Positions 44,345 to 57,798 of a stretch of 64,000 nt of DNA are shown piece after piece. The position numbers were made by a program, and so were the translations under genes. The DNA lies in the NCBI GenBank assembly GCA_030686995.1, contig CM060684.1:13563897-13627896 (forward strand). Reading direction: 5' to 3'. The notes beneath the pieces were generated by a model, which worked only from the letters and a program-made list of their open reading frames with translations, did not search any database and was not told where the DNA came from. Every line of letters begins with the position of its first letter. Within the stretch, counting starts at the first letter, position 1. The DNA is from Artemisia argyi. Taxonomy: Eukaryota; Streptophyta; Magnoliopsida; Asterales; Asteraceae.

Positions 44345-45851
44345 ATAGCAGATTCAAAATAGCAATCAAACATAAAAACAACATTCTAATGCAGTTAAAA
44401 ACAAAAATTCAACTAACAACTTAGTTAATAAGCAAAATTACAATACTATATAACAAGATTATCAAATATTTTCCACTCACACATTTCATCAAACACTTGG
44501 TGTGCATTTTGTGTAAACCTCAAGAGCAATGAACTAGACACTTTTTACCTTCAATTTCTAAATATTAAAACATCATTTGTATGACACTAGTATTCACATC
44601 ACAAATAAATCAAGAGAAAATGTGCTTTCGTGCATTCCTCTCCCAACATAAAGCCGAGGCTATCATATATTTTATACATTTCGAAGTTATTATTTCTCTG
44701 ATCAATGACTAAAATAGATGAAGTTTATATAATGGTTGTACCTGAGACCACCACATCATGAGCATAACAACTGTGTAGTATGAACTCTCAAGATAATGAC
44801 GTATGTAGGCTCATGTTGAACCGTTTTTTCCATGGTTGTGCGTATTCTGATTGTTCTTTTTTTTTTGTGTGTGTTTTCTTTGATTTCTATGGTTAAAAGT
44901 GGTTGATTTTTTATGTTTATGGTAGGTTTTTAAGTTTTGTTAGAGAAAGAGAAAGTATTCCTTAAGTGTGTGTTTGAAAAGGATTTTGTGTTAGAGAAAA
45001 AATAGGTGGGTGGTGTTATTAGGATATTTACACCTTTAATCCTCACTGGTAGGTAAGTTAGAGAATGACTAAAGTTACAAAATTGGTCCCTCCGTGTTTT
45101 TTATCATTAAACTTTGTCCATTTGATCCAATGGCTAAGAATAGTCGCTTGGTTTGCAGGAGATTGTAAATCTCTAAAATATAATTAACTAGTTACCAAAA
45201 AAAGATCCAGAAACAACATAAACAAAAAATCATATCTTCTTCCATAGTCCTTTTTTTTATTTTCTTTTTTATTTATTTATTTATTTTTGTGCAACTACAT
45301 ACGCTTTTTATTACATCAACCCAAAATACTCTCTACATGTATATATGTAGCCAACCGTATCCCTCTTTCATGCTCGACCATAAAGACTAACCAATTGGAC
45401 CAAAAAAAGAATACCCCGAAAAACCAGCTCAAAAACCACCATTAACCCTTTCGTGCTTGTTGCTCAACTAGAAAATAAGTCATTATTTACCGCTTTTCCC
45501 TCACAAGAACCGTGTGAAACACCAAATATATTTTAACGTATTATGTGTTTAATTGTTTAAAAGTTTAAAAGCAATAAACTTCACCAAAGAAGCTTTAGCA
45601 TAGTTGGTGCTATTGAGTTTGGTCCCATTTCAATTTTATTAGTATCCTGCTGTAGCAAAAGACCATTCTACCACCTAACAGCCACGCGAATTCACCATAA
45701 TACCCCTGCGTGAGGGCCACTTTTCTTGGTGAGAAAGTTGAGGGAGGGACCGGTTCTGCCGAATTTGAAATATCGAGGGCCATTCTTGTCAAGTCTCCAT
45801 AGTATGGGTTATTTATGTAAATTTTGAGGGGGCAAAAATATAATTTTTACA
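44345..45851. other. Intergenic stretch, no gene seen
   Basis: Mostly AT-rich. 45600-45851 is the left part of repeat unit B or its host flank and is more GC-rich. No recognisable coding frame. Confidence 0.5.
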
Positions 45852-45998
45852 ATTATAAATACCCCTCGATCCCTTCATTTTTATCATCTTTTATTCATTT
45901 TTCTCCTAAACTCTTGTAATTTCCTTTTATGATTATGTAGTTTATTTAAGTTTTATTTAGTTTATGTTATATTGTATTAGTTTATTTATGCAAGTAAG

Positions 45999-46037
<39 letters not shown>

Positions 46038-47632
46038 TATTTTTTATCATCATTTCTACATCTTTTCTTCACATCTTTTTATTTATTTATCATCCTATTC
46101 TCATCTTTTTCTTTATCTAATATTTTTATTAAAGTTTACTTTTTATTGTTTTATTTAGCTTAAAAATAGCATATAGTCTTTAAGAATATTTTTTTTTCAT
46201 AAAAATCCAAAAATATGATTTGTTTTCGTCATTAAATTTTCATATTTTTCTGAGTAGTTTTAGTAATTTTAAAAAAATTCAAAAACAGTTTCTGTCTTTT
46301 TCTTTTTATTAATCTGTTTCATTTTTATTTTATAAAAAATGTAAAAAAAAAACGTCAAAAATATCATTTTTTATGAGTCAATTAATATCCAAAGGTTTGT
46401 TAAACAAGTAGGAGGGTACCCGCGCAATGCATTGTAGAATGAAAAATATTGTTGTTGGTTAAAGTTGTTCCAACATGAATTTTCGTATATTTACTGTAAA
46501 AAGATGTAATGAATTAAAATACGTAATTCACCGGACGTAAAGTTATTGTTAGAAAAAACGGTCCCTAGAAAATTTAGTCAAAGGGTACCCGCGCCGCCAC
46601 ATTGCGCGGGCAGGCGAGTACCCTCCTATAGTTATATAAGTATATGTATTCACATCATTCACTCACTCACTCTCTATTTGGGAATATTATTTGCCATTCT
46701 TGTTTGTTCCACTCTCTACGACATTCCTCATCTTGTTTCCTCATGCGTTCGCATCGTCGTCATCTGTAATTCGCCGTCACTTCTATGACATGTTTCCTCG
46801 CATTTCCCCTCATTTCAGATGGTCATTTTCCCCATCTCAGTCAGCGCGTCGCCTAATGTCACTCTGTAGGTTTATTTTATTTTATAATCGTAATAATTTT
46901 ACTTGCATGTAAAATTATTACGATTATAAAATAAAATAAACCTACAGAGTGACATTAGGCGACGCACTGACTGAGATGGGGAAAATGACCATCTGAAATG
47001 AGGGGAAATGTGAGGAAACATGTCATAGAGACGACGACGAATTGCAGACGACGACGATGCAAACACACTAGGAAACATGATGATGAATGATGTGGAGAGT
47101 GGAAACAAACAAGAATGATAAATAATATTCCCCAATAGAGAGTAAGTGAGTGAGTGATGTGAATACATATAATCATATAACTATAGGAGGGTACCCGTTC
47201 CCCCGCGAATTGTCGCGGCGTGGGTACCTTTTGACTAAATTTTCTATGGACCGTCTTTTCTAACAACAACTTTACGTTCGGTTAATTACATATTTTAATT
47301 CATTACATCTATTTACAATAAATGTACAAAAATTCATGTTATTTTAACCAGCAACAATGTTTTTCATTCTACAATGCAATGCGCGGGTACCTCCTACTTA
47401 TTTAATAAACCTTTGGATATTGCACAAAAATGAAAGGGACAATGCATTTCACTTATCTCTTCAATTTTAGTGATGAAATATTTAAAAAAAATGAAGAATT
47501 TAATGCCATATGATACCTACAAGTGAGAAAAAGTTGTTAAGAGCATTGAATGAATAAGCTGACAAGCAAAATGACTTGACATACAACTAGGTTGTGCAGA
47601 TGAAATCATCACAAATATTGATGTTCAATATA
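45852..47632. repeat. Repeat unit B, homologous to 9386-11262; empty site for the Helitron
   Basis: It reads through ACAA|TTATAAATACCCC without interruption at the point where unit A has the Helitron end. It then follows unit A through the AT-rich part, foldback element and right flank. A T tract of about 33 bases is at 46003-46035. No gene. Confidence 0.85.
46383..47421. mobile_element. Foldback element, copy B
   Basis: It has the same arms as copy A but a minimal centre: GTAAAATTATTACGATTA is mirrored across a six-base loop (around 46905-46915), making one nearly continuous palindrome of about 1 kb. It lacks the 80-nt central insert of copy A. Confidence 0.75.
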
Positions 47633-49365
47633 TGTAATGAAGAAAATATAATAGAAAGTAGTGGTATACAAAAAAAGGCACTCAAAGCTTCGTCTTATAT
47701 TGGTAAAAGATGGATTTCTTTTCTTGTCTTCATATCTTCTTGGCCATACTAATTCATGCCTTCATATATCACCTAATTTAATTAACTACTACGACAGCAA
47801 TAACTAATCCATGTCTAGTTATAATCGAAACAATGTAATGTTTAATTAATATAGAAAAATACTTTGTAGTAGGCGTTGAAGATCGATTAAGATGTTTATA
47901 AAAGTGATGAAAGGGGCGGGTTTACGAGGTCTAGATACATTAGGGGGTGGCAACGTATTACGAGGTCTAGATACATTATGAAAAGTGTTGTTATACATAG
48001 AATGTTTGAACTTAATTAAATGTTGAATTTTTATTTATGGTAAGCTTAATCACAACCCAATGGGTTGTGGTTAGCAAAACCCATAATCTAATCCTTTCTA
48101 CATAAAAATTATAGAATGTTGTCGTAATTTGAATACACCACAGATAACTTGTGACCCTTTATAACTATTTGTCTATATTTATCGATTATCCTAGATATAA
48201 TTTAAATTTATTGTGCAGCAATTACATTTAGTTATCTACAAAACAAGTGATCATGTTTTCTTGCTAGAATTTAATTGTCGAATAGAAGTCAACTAGATAC
48301 ATGATATTTTTTCCAAGTTTATCTTATGAACAAACAATGTACATGTTGGCTTATAAGTTGACTAGCAAGGTATCTGTGCGATGTGGCGGCATGTACCGTA
48401 TAATAAATACTTCCGGCGAGTAAATTTTACTAAATTTATGAAATGAAGATCATTTATTTGTATTTTTTCACTTTTTATTCATGAAATATTGTAGTGTGTT
48501 TTCTCATGTGTATAGCACATTGAAAAGTTTGTGAAACTATATTTGTACAATAAGTTTAATAATTTTTATTTTTCATCGTATACTAAAAATTACATTAATG
48601 GTATTTGTTGAAACTAATTTATGTATATAGTTGTGCAAAAGTTAATTGTACATAATGCTTTATCATATGTATTATTTAAGATTTTGAGACATTTAATGTT
48701 GGAAAATTGGGTTTAAATTGCTTTTACTTTATGTTTTATTTCTTGTACTGTTGAATTTTTAAGATATTCAACTATCTTAGTTCATTTTATGCCCAAAAAG
48801 GGTTTTGTGGATTATAAAATAGTAAGACATGTGCATTTATTAAATATTTAAAACGTTTGATAAACCATTTTTTCCCGTCATTTTGTTCTAGGAATGACAC
48901 TATATTTATATATTTATCTGTGAGTTGTTCAGAAATAATAGTTTATATTTTTGTTGCATTAATCTATCAGTTTGTTTCGAGAATAACAAATACTAGAAAA
49001 AAATTTCTTCCCAATTAGTATTTAAAAGGTCCAATTAATGGTTTTAGGAGAAAAAAAGTAGAAAAATTATAATTTTTTTCACGTCAAGATGAGGGGTCCG
49101 AATGATATCATCCTTTTGTAGACGCATAATTTTTCTTTACAACCAGCGCCCCCCCCCCCCCCCCCCCTAAAAAAAGAAAAAAATGACACAACCTCAAAAT
49201 CATAAACTAAACATCTACAACAACACAACTATATATTTTAAACCGACCTCAGATCCCCAAACAATGATTCCACAACTTTGCAAAAGGAAAACCGTAAACT
49301 CACCATGCATCAAATCAACAAAAAAATCATCCATGGACGGAGGATATAAGGGGCTAGAAGCCCCC

Positions 49366-49396
<31 letters not shown>

Positions 49397-49552
49397 ACAC
49401 ACAATTATTAAATTATTGGAGTGGATTTTAAAATGAAAAAGAAAGATACGAAATTCTTGAAGGGCCAATATTATATATTTTAAAACTTATAATAAGTCGG
49501 TCGTGTCTTATTATAACTTGTCAATTAAAGAATCTAGCCGCCAATATTATGG
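47633..49552. other. Intergenic stretch with two poly-C runs, no gene seen
   Basis: C runs of about 20 lie at 49148-49167 and 49360-49381, the second followed by a (CA)n repeat to about 49402. The rest is AT-rich without supported coding content. Confidence 0.5.
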
Positions 49553-49945
49553 GTATGTTTGGCTAAATTAACTGTTAGCTGCATGATGTGAGCTGGAAAC
49601 TGTAAGTTGTAAGCTGTTAACTGCAAAACTGTTAACATGAGCTACAAGCTGTATCATTTTTTCAATAAAAGTGTTTGGTAAATTAGCTGTTAAATGTAAT
49701 TATAAGATGTAAAATGACATAAAAGGGCATATCTATAATTATAAATAAATATTTGGAGGGTATATCAGTAATTGAAAGTTTTAACAGCTCTAAGAATTTT
49801 AAAAAACTTCATGGCTCAGCTTTTTATTTAGGAGCTATTTGTTTGACATAAAAACTTGAAGTTAATGTATCCAAACGGAGCTTTTATCTTAAAAGAAATT
49901 ATTTTTGTTACAAAAAGCTAACAGCTCCCCAAAAAAGCCCTACCA
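49553..49945. mobile_element. MITE-like element (GGGTATGTTTGG ends)
   Basis: The left end GGGTATGTTTGG mirrors the right end CCAAACAGGCCC. The flanks are TAT-rich, so a 2-3-bp TA/TTA-type duplication cannot be told from background. AGCTGTTA and AGCTGTAA words recur inside. It is probably a PIF/Harbinger- or hAT-type MITE. Confidence 0.45.
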
Positions 49946-50401
49946 AACAGGCCCTATATATTTTAATTTGAAATATATCTAGGTTTAGGGTCGTGTCTTG
50001 TTATAGTAAATCGTTGTAGTTGCATGTAATTAATTTATCAGTAATAACCTTCTTGATCGCTTAACCTCGGTATTCAATGGAGTAATTATTACTATTATGA
50101 TGTTGGTAACACTAGCTATAGTTGTTACATGTTTGTTACTAGCTAGATGGATCCATCTCAACCGCAGGCTTTCTACAATAAATCAACAAAATCATATGCA
50201 GTCTTGAAGACATCAACCTTTACGAAGAATGATGGTTTTGGAATACAAGATTTTCGCCAAAAAATCCTACTAGATGGGTTACCTTCTGCATCAACAACAA
50301 CATCTTGTCCATCAAAAATCAAACCTGACATGTCAACACCTTGTACATCAAACACCAAACCTTGCCTGTCAACACCTGTTACGCCGATTCCTGAAGAATT
50401 T

Positions 50402-51073
50402 GTAAGTCTATTGTCAACGTCCAAATTATTGTATTTTATTTTTTATATATATATAAATTTACGCGTACTGGTTTTTTAATACAGAAGTGGACACGTGATA
50501 CATCAACTGAAGAAGTAAGTCTATTACTGTATCAATGTATACAATATCATCATGTTTTTTCATATATAAATTTACACACAGGTTTATATAATACAGGAAT
50601 GTGAGAAATTAAGAATGTGGGCACGTGCAGAAATAGAAAAAACGCAAGATCCTGATGTAAGTCTGTTATTAACCTATACGTTCATCAAAAAATAAAGGAC
50701 TTGGTTACATTTGTTACACAGTCTGTAGTCCATTCTATATTTACATAGTTAAGATGATGGCACTGGTCTTGTAATACAGGAACGCTGGAGATTGTTAGAT
50801 TAGTCACGTTTTGTAAATCAACCAATCATACGTTATGATCCTCCTCAAGTAAGTCTATTATCAACGTTCACAATATCATGTTTCTCTATTATATATAAAT
50901 TTACACAGTTAGGATGATGGTACTGGTTTCGTAATACAGGTATCTAATACATATCTCACAGAGTGGACACTTTACACAGTTAGGATGATGGTACTGGTTT
51001 CGTAATACAGGTATCTAATAATATATATACACACGCACACTGTTAAGAGGATGGCACTTGTTTTGTGAAATAG
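50402..51073 (+). repeat. Tandemly duplicated exon-intron modules in the unknown gene
   Basis: Introns 1-4 share the same beginning (GTAAGTCTATTA or GTAAGTCTGTTA), a middle TATATAAATTTACACA block and the same end (GGT...TAATACAG). The small exons between them (30, 60 and 69 nt) are multiples of three in phase 0 and share a W-A/T/S-R core (WTR, WAR and, in exon 4, stop-S-R where TGG became TAG). A last 70-bp unit (about 50900-50969) is repeated almost exactly at 50970-51039. This is tandem amplification of an exon plus its intron. Confidence 0.75.
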
Positions 51074-53248
51074 GAACGTAAAAGATGGAGCCTTCAAAAA
51101 GAAGTCACAAAGCCATTTGAAATTGCAATGAAACGTGTTCAAAGAGAAATAAAGCAAAATGTACTGAAAGTCAGCTACCCCGGAGATACATACCCTGACT
51201 TAACACAAGAGCATAGGATATATACTAATAGATTGGAGCCTGGCCATTACCAATGGTATGTGTCTTTGTGCGTTTTTACTTTCTTTGGTATGTAATATAT
51301 ACATTTAGTTTTTTCTTGTGAATAATTACAGTCAAAATGCCTTGTGGATATGGGCCGAATTAATAGATTGCCTAACATCAAGCCAATTAGATGAAGGACC
51401 AAAATATGTTGGGGAGGTATTTTTTTTTTTCATTGTCAATCATGGTTTTTGAATATACTAGAATTTTTTTCAACTGTAATTTTATGTTTCGTGTGGTATT
51501 TTATTATATAGAAAATTAAAGAAAAGTTTCCAAAGGAATCATATGTCATGATAGAGGGAAGACCCTCTATAAATGAACTTGGTTTTGTAACTATAGAGTT
51601 ATCAGGGAAATGGATTGCTAAGGTATATTTTTTTATTTTTTTATTTTTTCCAACTCTTTTAAAACATGAAATGCGATTTTCATTTAGATTCTTTTTGATT
51701 CCTTGCAGAGCATTCATAATATGCTAAAAGATGGTATAGACACATGGGCTCCAAAACTTCCTATAGAAAGGGTAATAGTAGCCCACCCCTCATTGGGCGA
51801 GGAAATGGCTATGGATCTTATTCGAATACTCCCCATTAGATACACGCTAATGAGTATACTTGAGTTTTCAAAAGCTGATGCAACCATCGGTCATCCTATG
51901 GACGGGCTCAAATCTAATGAAGTACATATTCATCCTTGTTATATTAAATTGTTTTCTATTAACATCTATATATATTATATGAAATACTACACATTTTCTG
52001 CCTGTTTTCAGTGGGATGGTGTTTGGGCTTCCGAACTACTGAATAAATGGTTTCCATGTGAAGAAAGATATGGAGAGGTGGTGACAAAAGGAAGAGTGCT
52101 TTTTAATCTTCTTAAGAGATAATTCGAAAATGCTTACAAAGATATCTTTGCTTTGTGGTACTTTACTTGCTTAGTTTATCAAAACATATTATCAATTGGC
52201 TAGCAATAGATTTGTTTTTCCTGTAAATTTATTGTAAATTGTAAACAGTGTTACGTTTCACCAATGTTATATGAATAGTGGCTTTCTAACTTCTGTGATA
52301 TGTAGGTATGGACTTCACGAGCACAAAGCAGATTGGATAGTATATATGACTCCTGTACGGAAACAAGTGTATATTGAAATGTGCTTAGCTGTAAGTAACT
52401 TTCACACAGCAGCATAACTTATAACATGTTCAGAATAAAGATGAAAAATTTAATACTTATCTTTTTTTCCAGGCTGCTAAACTTGAAGGGTGGATCCCAA
52501 GTGATAGGCACAAACCCCCTAGAACAAGGTATGCTGGATACCAAACTTGCCGTTTCAGATTGGATAGTATTCTCTTCGCTGAACATTGTTTGGAGGTGTC
52601 GAAAGGTAAACAAGACATTGTTCATTTTTTTAGTTTCGTGAAAAAATCATGTGACTACCAATAATAATTTGTTACAAAAATCACTCAACTTCCTTTCATA
52701 AAGCAATCTAGCTTTCAACATGTTTGACTTGTTTCTTTTTAGTTTTCTTAACCCTTTAGAGATAAAACGTGTCCCTAATTATCAGTCCATTAAATATTCC
52801 AATGGGATCGATATTAAAATAGCTGAATCTCACTTTTTTTTTTTTTTTTTCTTCTTATAAGGCGAGGCTGCTAAGTTGCTTGGGTATAGTGTCGAAGAAG
52901 TTTTAGATTGTGTCTTCAGGTAATGCTTTTATCATAGTTTTTCCCTATCAAATTTTTATTTCCGAAGTTTTATATATTGAGGTTAACCCATTATACTCAT
53001 AAAATGAGATTACTTACATTCAGGTGAAGTTTCACACTTATTCGTAATTAATGCTTTGCGTTTTGTGTTCTCAACAGGTATACATCTTTGATGAACCACA
53101 GATTGGCCGTTTGCACGTTTGACATGCAGATGTTTAATCGAAAGGTAGTTTTATAATGTTCTTCCACTACAAATGATGTTATGCTATTGTATTCTCATTA
53201 TCTTCCCAAACTCTTTGATAAATAGGGAAATACGTTCATATATCTACT

Positions 53249-53266
53249 TAATACACGAGCTCAAAT
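53249..53266. repeat. 18-bp target-site duplication (left) in exon 14
   Basis: TAATACACGAGCTCAAAT is repeated exactly at 53857-53874 and brackets the retroelement. Confidence 0.95.
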
Positions 53267-53856
53267 GGGAAGTTAATGAGGATGAGTCGGATAAGACTGG
53301 TACTACATCACAAGAACCGCTTGTGAGTGATTCAATGGGAACTAAGGATGTTGGTTCTACTCCTATAGTTGATAAAATTAATAAGCTTGAAAAGCTACTT
53401 ATAGATGGGAAATGTACCCTTGTGGATGATAAAGGTCATCCTATTCCGTCCGCCTCTGTCACTAAGTGGTTTCTGATAGTGAGGAGGAGGAGGTTCTTAA
53501 CACGTTCGACGAATCAGCAAATCTTTTTGGTGGAGGTCATGAACGTGAAGATGAGCTTGACGACTATGATGATTACTCGAAGCAAATTTGCGATCTTTCA
53601 GGGGAATTGGATGCTCTTAATGCCATTTATGGCTTTAATCTCCAAGGTCGTAGGAAGTAGTTTATATGTTTGTCCGAGTCTTTCAATATTATGTGGTAGT
53701 GGTTTTATTTTCTTGTCTAGAAAATAGGAAGTATCTTGTTATGTAAGTTTTTCGCCTATGTAACGGGCTGAGATATGGGATTCACTCATATCCGTTGTAC
53801 TTAAATGTTTTTTGGAGTAATATATTTACCGGGTCGTTGACCTTTTACCCAAAAAA
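53267..53856 (+). mobile_element. ORF1-only LINE-derived retroelement, copy 2 (590 bp)
   Basis: The sequence is about 90 percent or more identical by eye to 30270-30895 of copy 1: the ORF1 acidic C-terminus and the same 3' UTR, ending CCTTTTACCC and six A. It is 5'-truncated. Relative to copy 1 it lacks about 34 bp near 53466 (the KRANPFF region), which shifts the frame. It is inserted in exon 14 of the unknown gene with an 18-bp duplication. Confidence 0.88.
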
Positions 53857-54105
53857 TAATACACGAGCTCAAATTCGTAGGATTACCATTGATTATCGCA
53901 AAGAAATCTATGAGTTAAAGAAGGTAAGCGTTTCTTTTTCGCTTCAATGTCACTAGTTTCTCATCTCAGACCCAATTTTATTGCTTCCTTGTTCTTGAAT
54001 AATTTGAACGAATATATATGTTTGCAACAGGCTTCAGAGTTAATATTGGAGAAAGATAAAAGATGGGAGAAAGGTGAAGAGCGTGTATTGGGATTCCTTT
54101 TACTC

Positions 54106-54110
54106 GAATT
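54106..54110. repeat. Target-site duplication (left, GAATT) of copia element 1
   Basis: The right side reads TAATT (59427-59431), one mismatch. Exon phase is restored if one 5-bp copy is removed. Confidence 0.65.
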
Positions 54111-54449
54111 TGTTGCCCAGCGGGGTTTTAACTTTAAACAAATTAAGTACAACGAAACAAATAACTAAAAAGGACTTGTATTAACAATAATGTATTTGAT
54201 TTACAACTATGGTTTTGTACAATTCTGATGATTTAGAAACTGAAATCATCTATCTATTTATACTATCTGAAAAGTCAACATCGTGCCTCTAGGTTTTCTC
54301 CCAAACGGTGTGTTTGTTGGTTTGTGTCGATTCACAAAAATAACCGTTTGTTGGTTATTAGGTTTGTTATAAACCTATTTGGTCCTTGTGACTTTCGTCT
54401 TGTACACACAGCACCTTGAACTTCACTTAGGGACGAGATTATGCCAACA
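54111..54449 (-). repeat. 3' LTR of copia element 1
   Basis: TGTTGCCCAG...CCAACA, 339 bp, near-identical to 59088-59426. Confidence 0.95.
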
Positions 54450-54450
54450 T

Positions 54451-56148
54451 TCACCCCCCTAATCTCGTACCTAATCCTCTCAGATCTTTTACGCCTAACA
54501 GCTCTCTCATTTCTGCATACTTGGTCCTTGCCAATGCCTTGGTAAGAATGTCTGCCTTTTGTAAGTCTCCACTTACGTGCTCGACTTCGATCTGATTCTT
54601 TTCAACACATTCTCTGATAAAGTGGTAACGCATATCAATGTGTTTGCTTCTGCCATGAAACACGGGGTTCTTCATAAGTGCTATAGCCGATTTGTTGTCG
54701 ACTTTGATCGTGATCTTTTTCTCTTCCCAGCCTGTTAAAGCATTTAATAGTCTTTGTAGCCATACTGCTTGACAAGCTGCTGTTGTTGCTGCCATAAACT
54801 CTGACTCGCATGATGATAATGCAACAGTAGGTTGTTTTTGAGAAACCCAGCTTATAGGTGAGTTCCCGAAGTAAAATACGATCCCTGTTGTTCCTTTGCC
54901 TTCTTCAATGTTGATACCATAACTGCTGTCACTATATCCAAGTAACATGCATCCTCCTGTCTTGTGGTAAGTTATACCAAAGTTTGAAGTGCCTTTGATA
55001 TAACGTAACACTTGTCTAATTGCCTTCATGTGTTGCTCCCTTGGTTCTTGCATGAACCGGCTTAATAAGCCAACTGAGTAACTGAGGTCTGGCCTTGTAT
55101 GAAGTAAGTACCTCAAACACCCAATTAGACTTCTATATTCTGTAGCATCAACTAGTTCACCTCCTTCTGTTTTTACTAGCTTTGTTCCTGGGTCCATGGG
55201 AATCTTTGTTTCATTGCAATCTTCCATTCTTGCGTCTTTAAGAATCTTGTTGGCATATCCTGATTGCTTTATTGAGATTTCATCCTCTGTTTGGATAACC
55301 TCTATTCCCAAGTAGTAAGCTAATAAACCTAAGTCACTCATCTCAAATTTTTCTTCCATTTGTGACTTAAACTCTTGAAGGTCTTTCTTGTTACTTCCAG
55401 TAACTATTAGATCATCCACATAAACTCCAACAAGCAGCATAGAATCTTTACTTATCCTTGTATAGATTGCTTGTTCTAATGAGCATTTCTTGAAATTTAA
55501 CGATTTCAATGCTTGATCTAACTTTTTGTTCCAAGCACGCGGTGCTTGCTTCAAACCATAAAGTGCTTTATCAAGTCTGTACACTTTATCTTCATTCCCT
55601 GGTTTCTTGAAACCTTCTGGTTGTGCAACATACACTACTTCTTTAAGTTCGCCATGTAAAAACGCTGATTTTACATCTAAATGGTGAACTTCCCATCCAT
55701 GATAAGCTGCCAATGCAAGAATTAACCTGATTGTTTCCATTCTTGCTACAGGAGCGAAGACTTCGTCGTAGTCTATTCCATGCTCTTGTACGTATCCTTT
55801 AGCCACTAAACGAGCCTTGTGTTTTATAATTCTTCCATCTGCATCTCGTTTAATCTTAAATACCCATTTTAGACCAATAGCTTTCTGATTGTCTGGTAGG
55901 GTAGCTAGCTTCCATGTCTTGTTTTTGTTGATTGAGTCAATTTCTATCTGCATTGCCTCAATCCACTTCTTATCTTGTGCGGCTTCCTTATAGTTTCTAG
56001 GTTCTTCCTCTAATAGCATTAGTTCATCAACTTGAACTCTTCGTGCGCGATCATAAATGTTAGATAGCTTTTTGTATCCCCGAACTGGCGTATGATCATA
56101 TGGTATTAATGAACTTGCTATTGATGACGTATATCCAGTAGATTCTTC
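54451..56148 (-). pseudogene. Reverse transcriptase and RNase H of copia element 1
   Basis: After the stop at 56149-56151 the same frame continues through RT: WVFKIKRDADG, ARLVAKGY, HLDVKSAFLHG, LDKALYGLKQAPRAW and the catalytic YVDDLIVTGSN. RNase H follows (GYSDSSYG, ALSSCESEFMAA, KHIDMRYHFIRE). The frame ends LGG and TGA (54451-54453), and this stop codon lies within the polypurine tract (AGGGGGGTGA on the minus strand). About 560 codons are open with no further lesion. Confidence 0.9.
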
Positions 56149-57795
56149 TTAATTAGGCTCACAGATATATGGTGTAGGTGTTGATGGATTGTCCATTTTT
56201 TCAATCTCATCATCAGATACACTATGAGCAGTATTATGTATGGGACTTGGAGCACTATCTTCATCATTTTCTTCCGAATTCTGTGTGCTCTCTACATCAA
56301 TGATGCTTGACGTTTGGTTTTCATTTATAATGAAATCCGTCCATTCTGGTTCAGTTGGATTGGGATTATCCAAGTAACCTTCCCAGTCCCATCCTTTATT
56401 TTCTTTGAACTTTACATCTCTACTTACAATCATAACCTTACTTACAGGATCAAATAACCAGTAAGCCTTTGATCCTGGTTCACTTCCTAGGTAAACCAAT
56501 TCCTTACTTCTATCATCTAATTTCTTTAGATGTGGTTTGGTTACCTTTGCATATGCTTTGCATCCAAACACTCTAAGGTGTTTCAGGTTTGGTTTTCTAC
56601 CCTTTAGCGTTTCATAAGGAGTAGAATCCTTCAGAGCTTTTGTAGGCACTCTATTTAAGATATAAATAGCATGCCTAATTGCTTCAGCCCAAAAATTTTG
56701 TGGCATATGCATAGCCTTTAACATACTTCTCGTTGTGCTCATTACAGACCTATTCCGTCTTTCTACAATACCATTTTGTTGTGGAGAGTATGGTGCTGTA
56801 AGTTGCCTAAGTATGCCATTCTCTTTACAGTAGCTTGTGAATTCTTTTGATGTGAATTCACCTCCTCTATCTGTCCTCAATGCCTTCAAGTTTTTCCCGA
56901 CCTCATTTTCCACCTTTAACTTGAATTCCTTAAAGGTCTCAAACGCCTCATCCTTTGACTTTAAGAAGTATACCCACATGTATCTAGTACAATCGTCTAC
57001 TAGCAAAAACATGTACTTCTTTCCTGATTCTGTTTCTGGGGAAATAGGTCCACATAAATCTCCAAATACTAAGTTTAAAGGTTCCAAAGACTTGGTGTTT
57101 GTTTGATTTGGAAACGGAGCTCTACTGTGCTTTCCTAGTAAGCATGCATTGCATACTTGACTCTTGTGATTAATCTTGGGTATTCCTTCCACTAATTTCT
57201 TCTGAGTTATTTGTTTGATAGAATCGAAATTCAAATGACCCAACCTAGCATGCCAGAGCCATGCATGGTTTTCTAAATTAGCCAATAAACGCATAGGCAT
57301 ACCAACATTCAAGTTAATCTTGTAAAGTCGGTTCATTGATCTCTCAACTCTCATAAGGAGTTTTTGATCCTGACCATATAGCAATAAAATGTTGTCTTGC
57401 ATAATGATCTTACAACCATTTTCTGTTAATTGTCCTAGGCTCAATATATTTCTTTTTAAACTGGGAATGTAATAAACACTAGGAATCACCTTTTGTTCCT
57501 TGTTTTTACATTCCAGCAATATGGAGCCTTTACCCTTAATCTCTACATATGACCCATCTCCAAAACGGACTCTTCCTGAAATTTTCTCATTTATTTCCTT
57601 AAAGTGTGTCCTAACTCCGGTCATATGGTTGCTAGCACCATTATCTAAGTACCATAAGCTTTTATCTGAACTTGTGTACTTCTTGGGTTCAATCTCCTTT
57701 TCATTTAAGAAAATTTTCTCTCCTACGTCTCCTTTTCCTTCCACTGCCATCAAGAGCGTTGGTTCAATGTCTTCTTGAACCAAATTTGATTGCTC
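56149..57795 (-). pseudogene. Protease and integrase of copia element 1
   Basis: Between stops at 57796-57798 and 56149-56151 the frame shows the copia protease region ([13 protein letters not shown]), the gag_pre-integrase zinc motif ([15 protein letters not shown] and [12 protein letters not shown]) and the integrase core with [19 protein letters not shown] and SPQQNGIVERRNR. An acidic, Ser-rich linker leads to the stop. The first protease aspartate is present, with Asn where Ser or Thr is usual. Confidence 0.88.
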
Positions 57796-57798
57796 TTA

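Noticed and set aside
56837..57106. Plus-strand frame opposite the copia 1 integrase
   Set aside because: It is an antisense shadow of the integrase coding strand.
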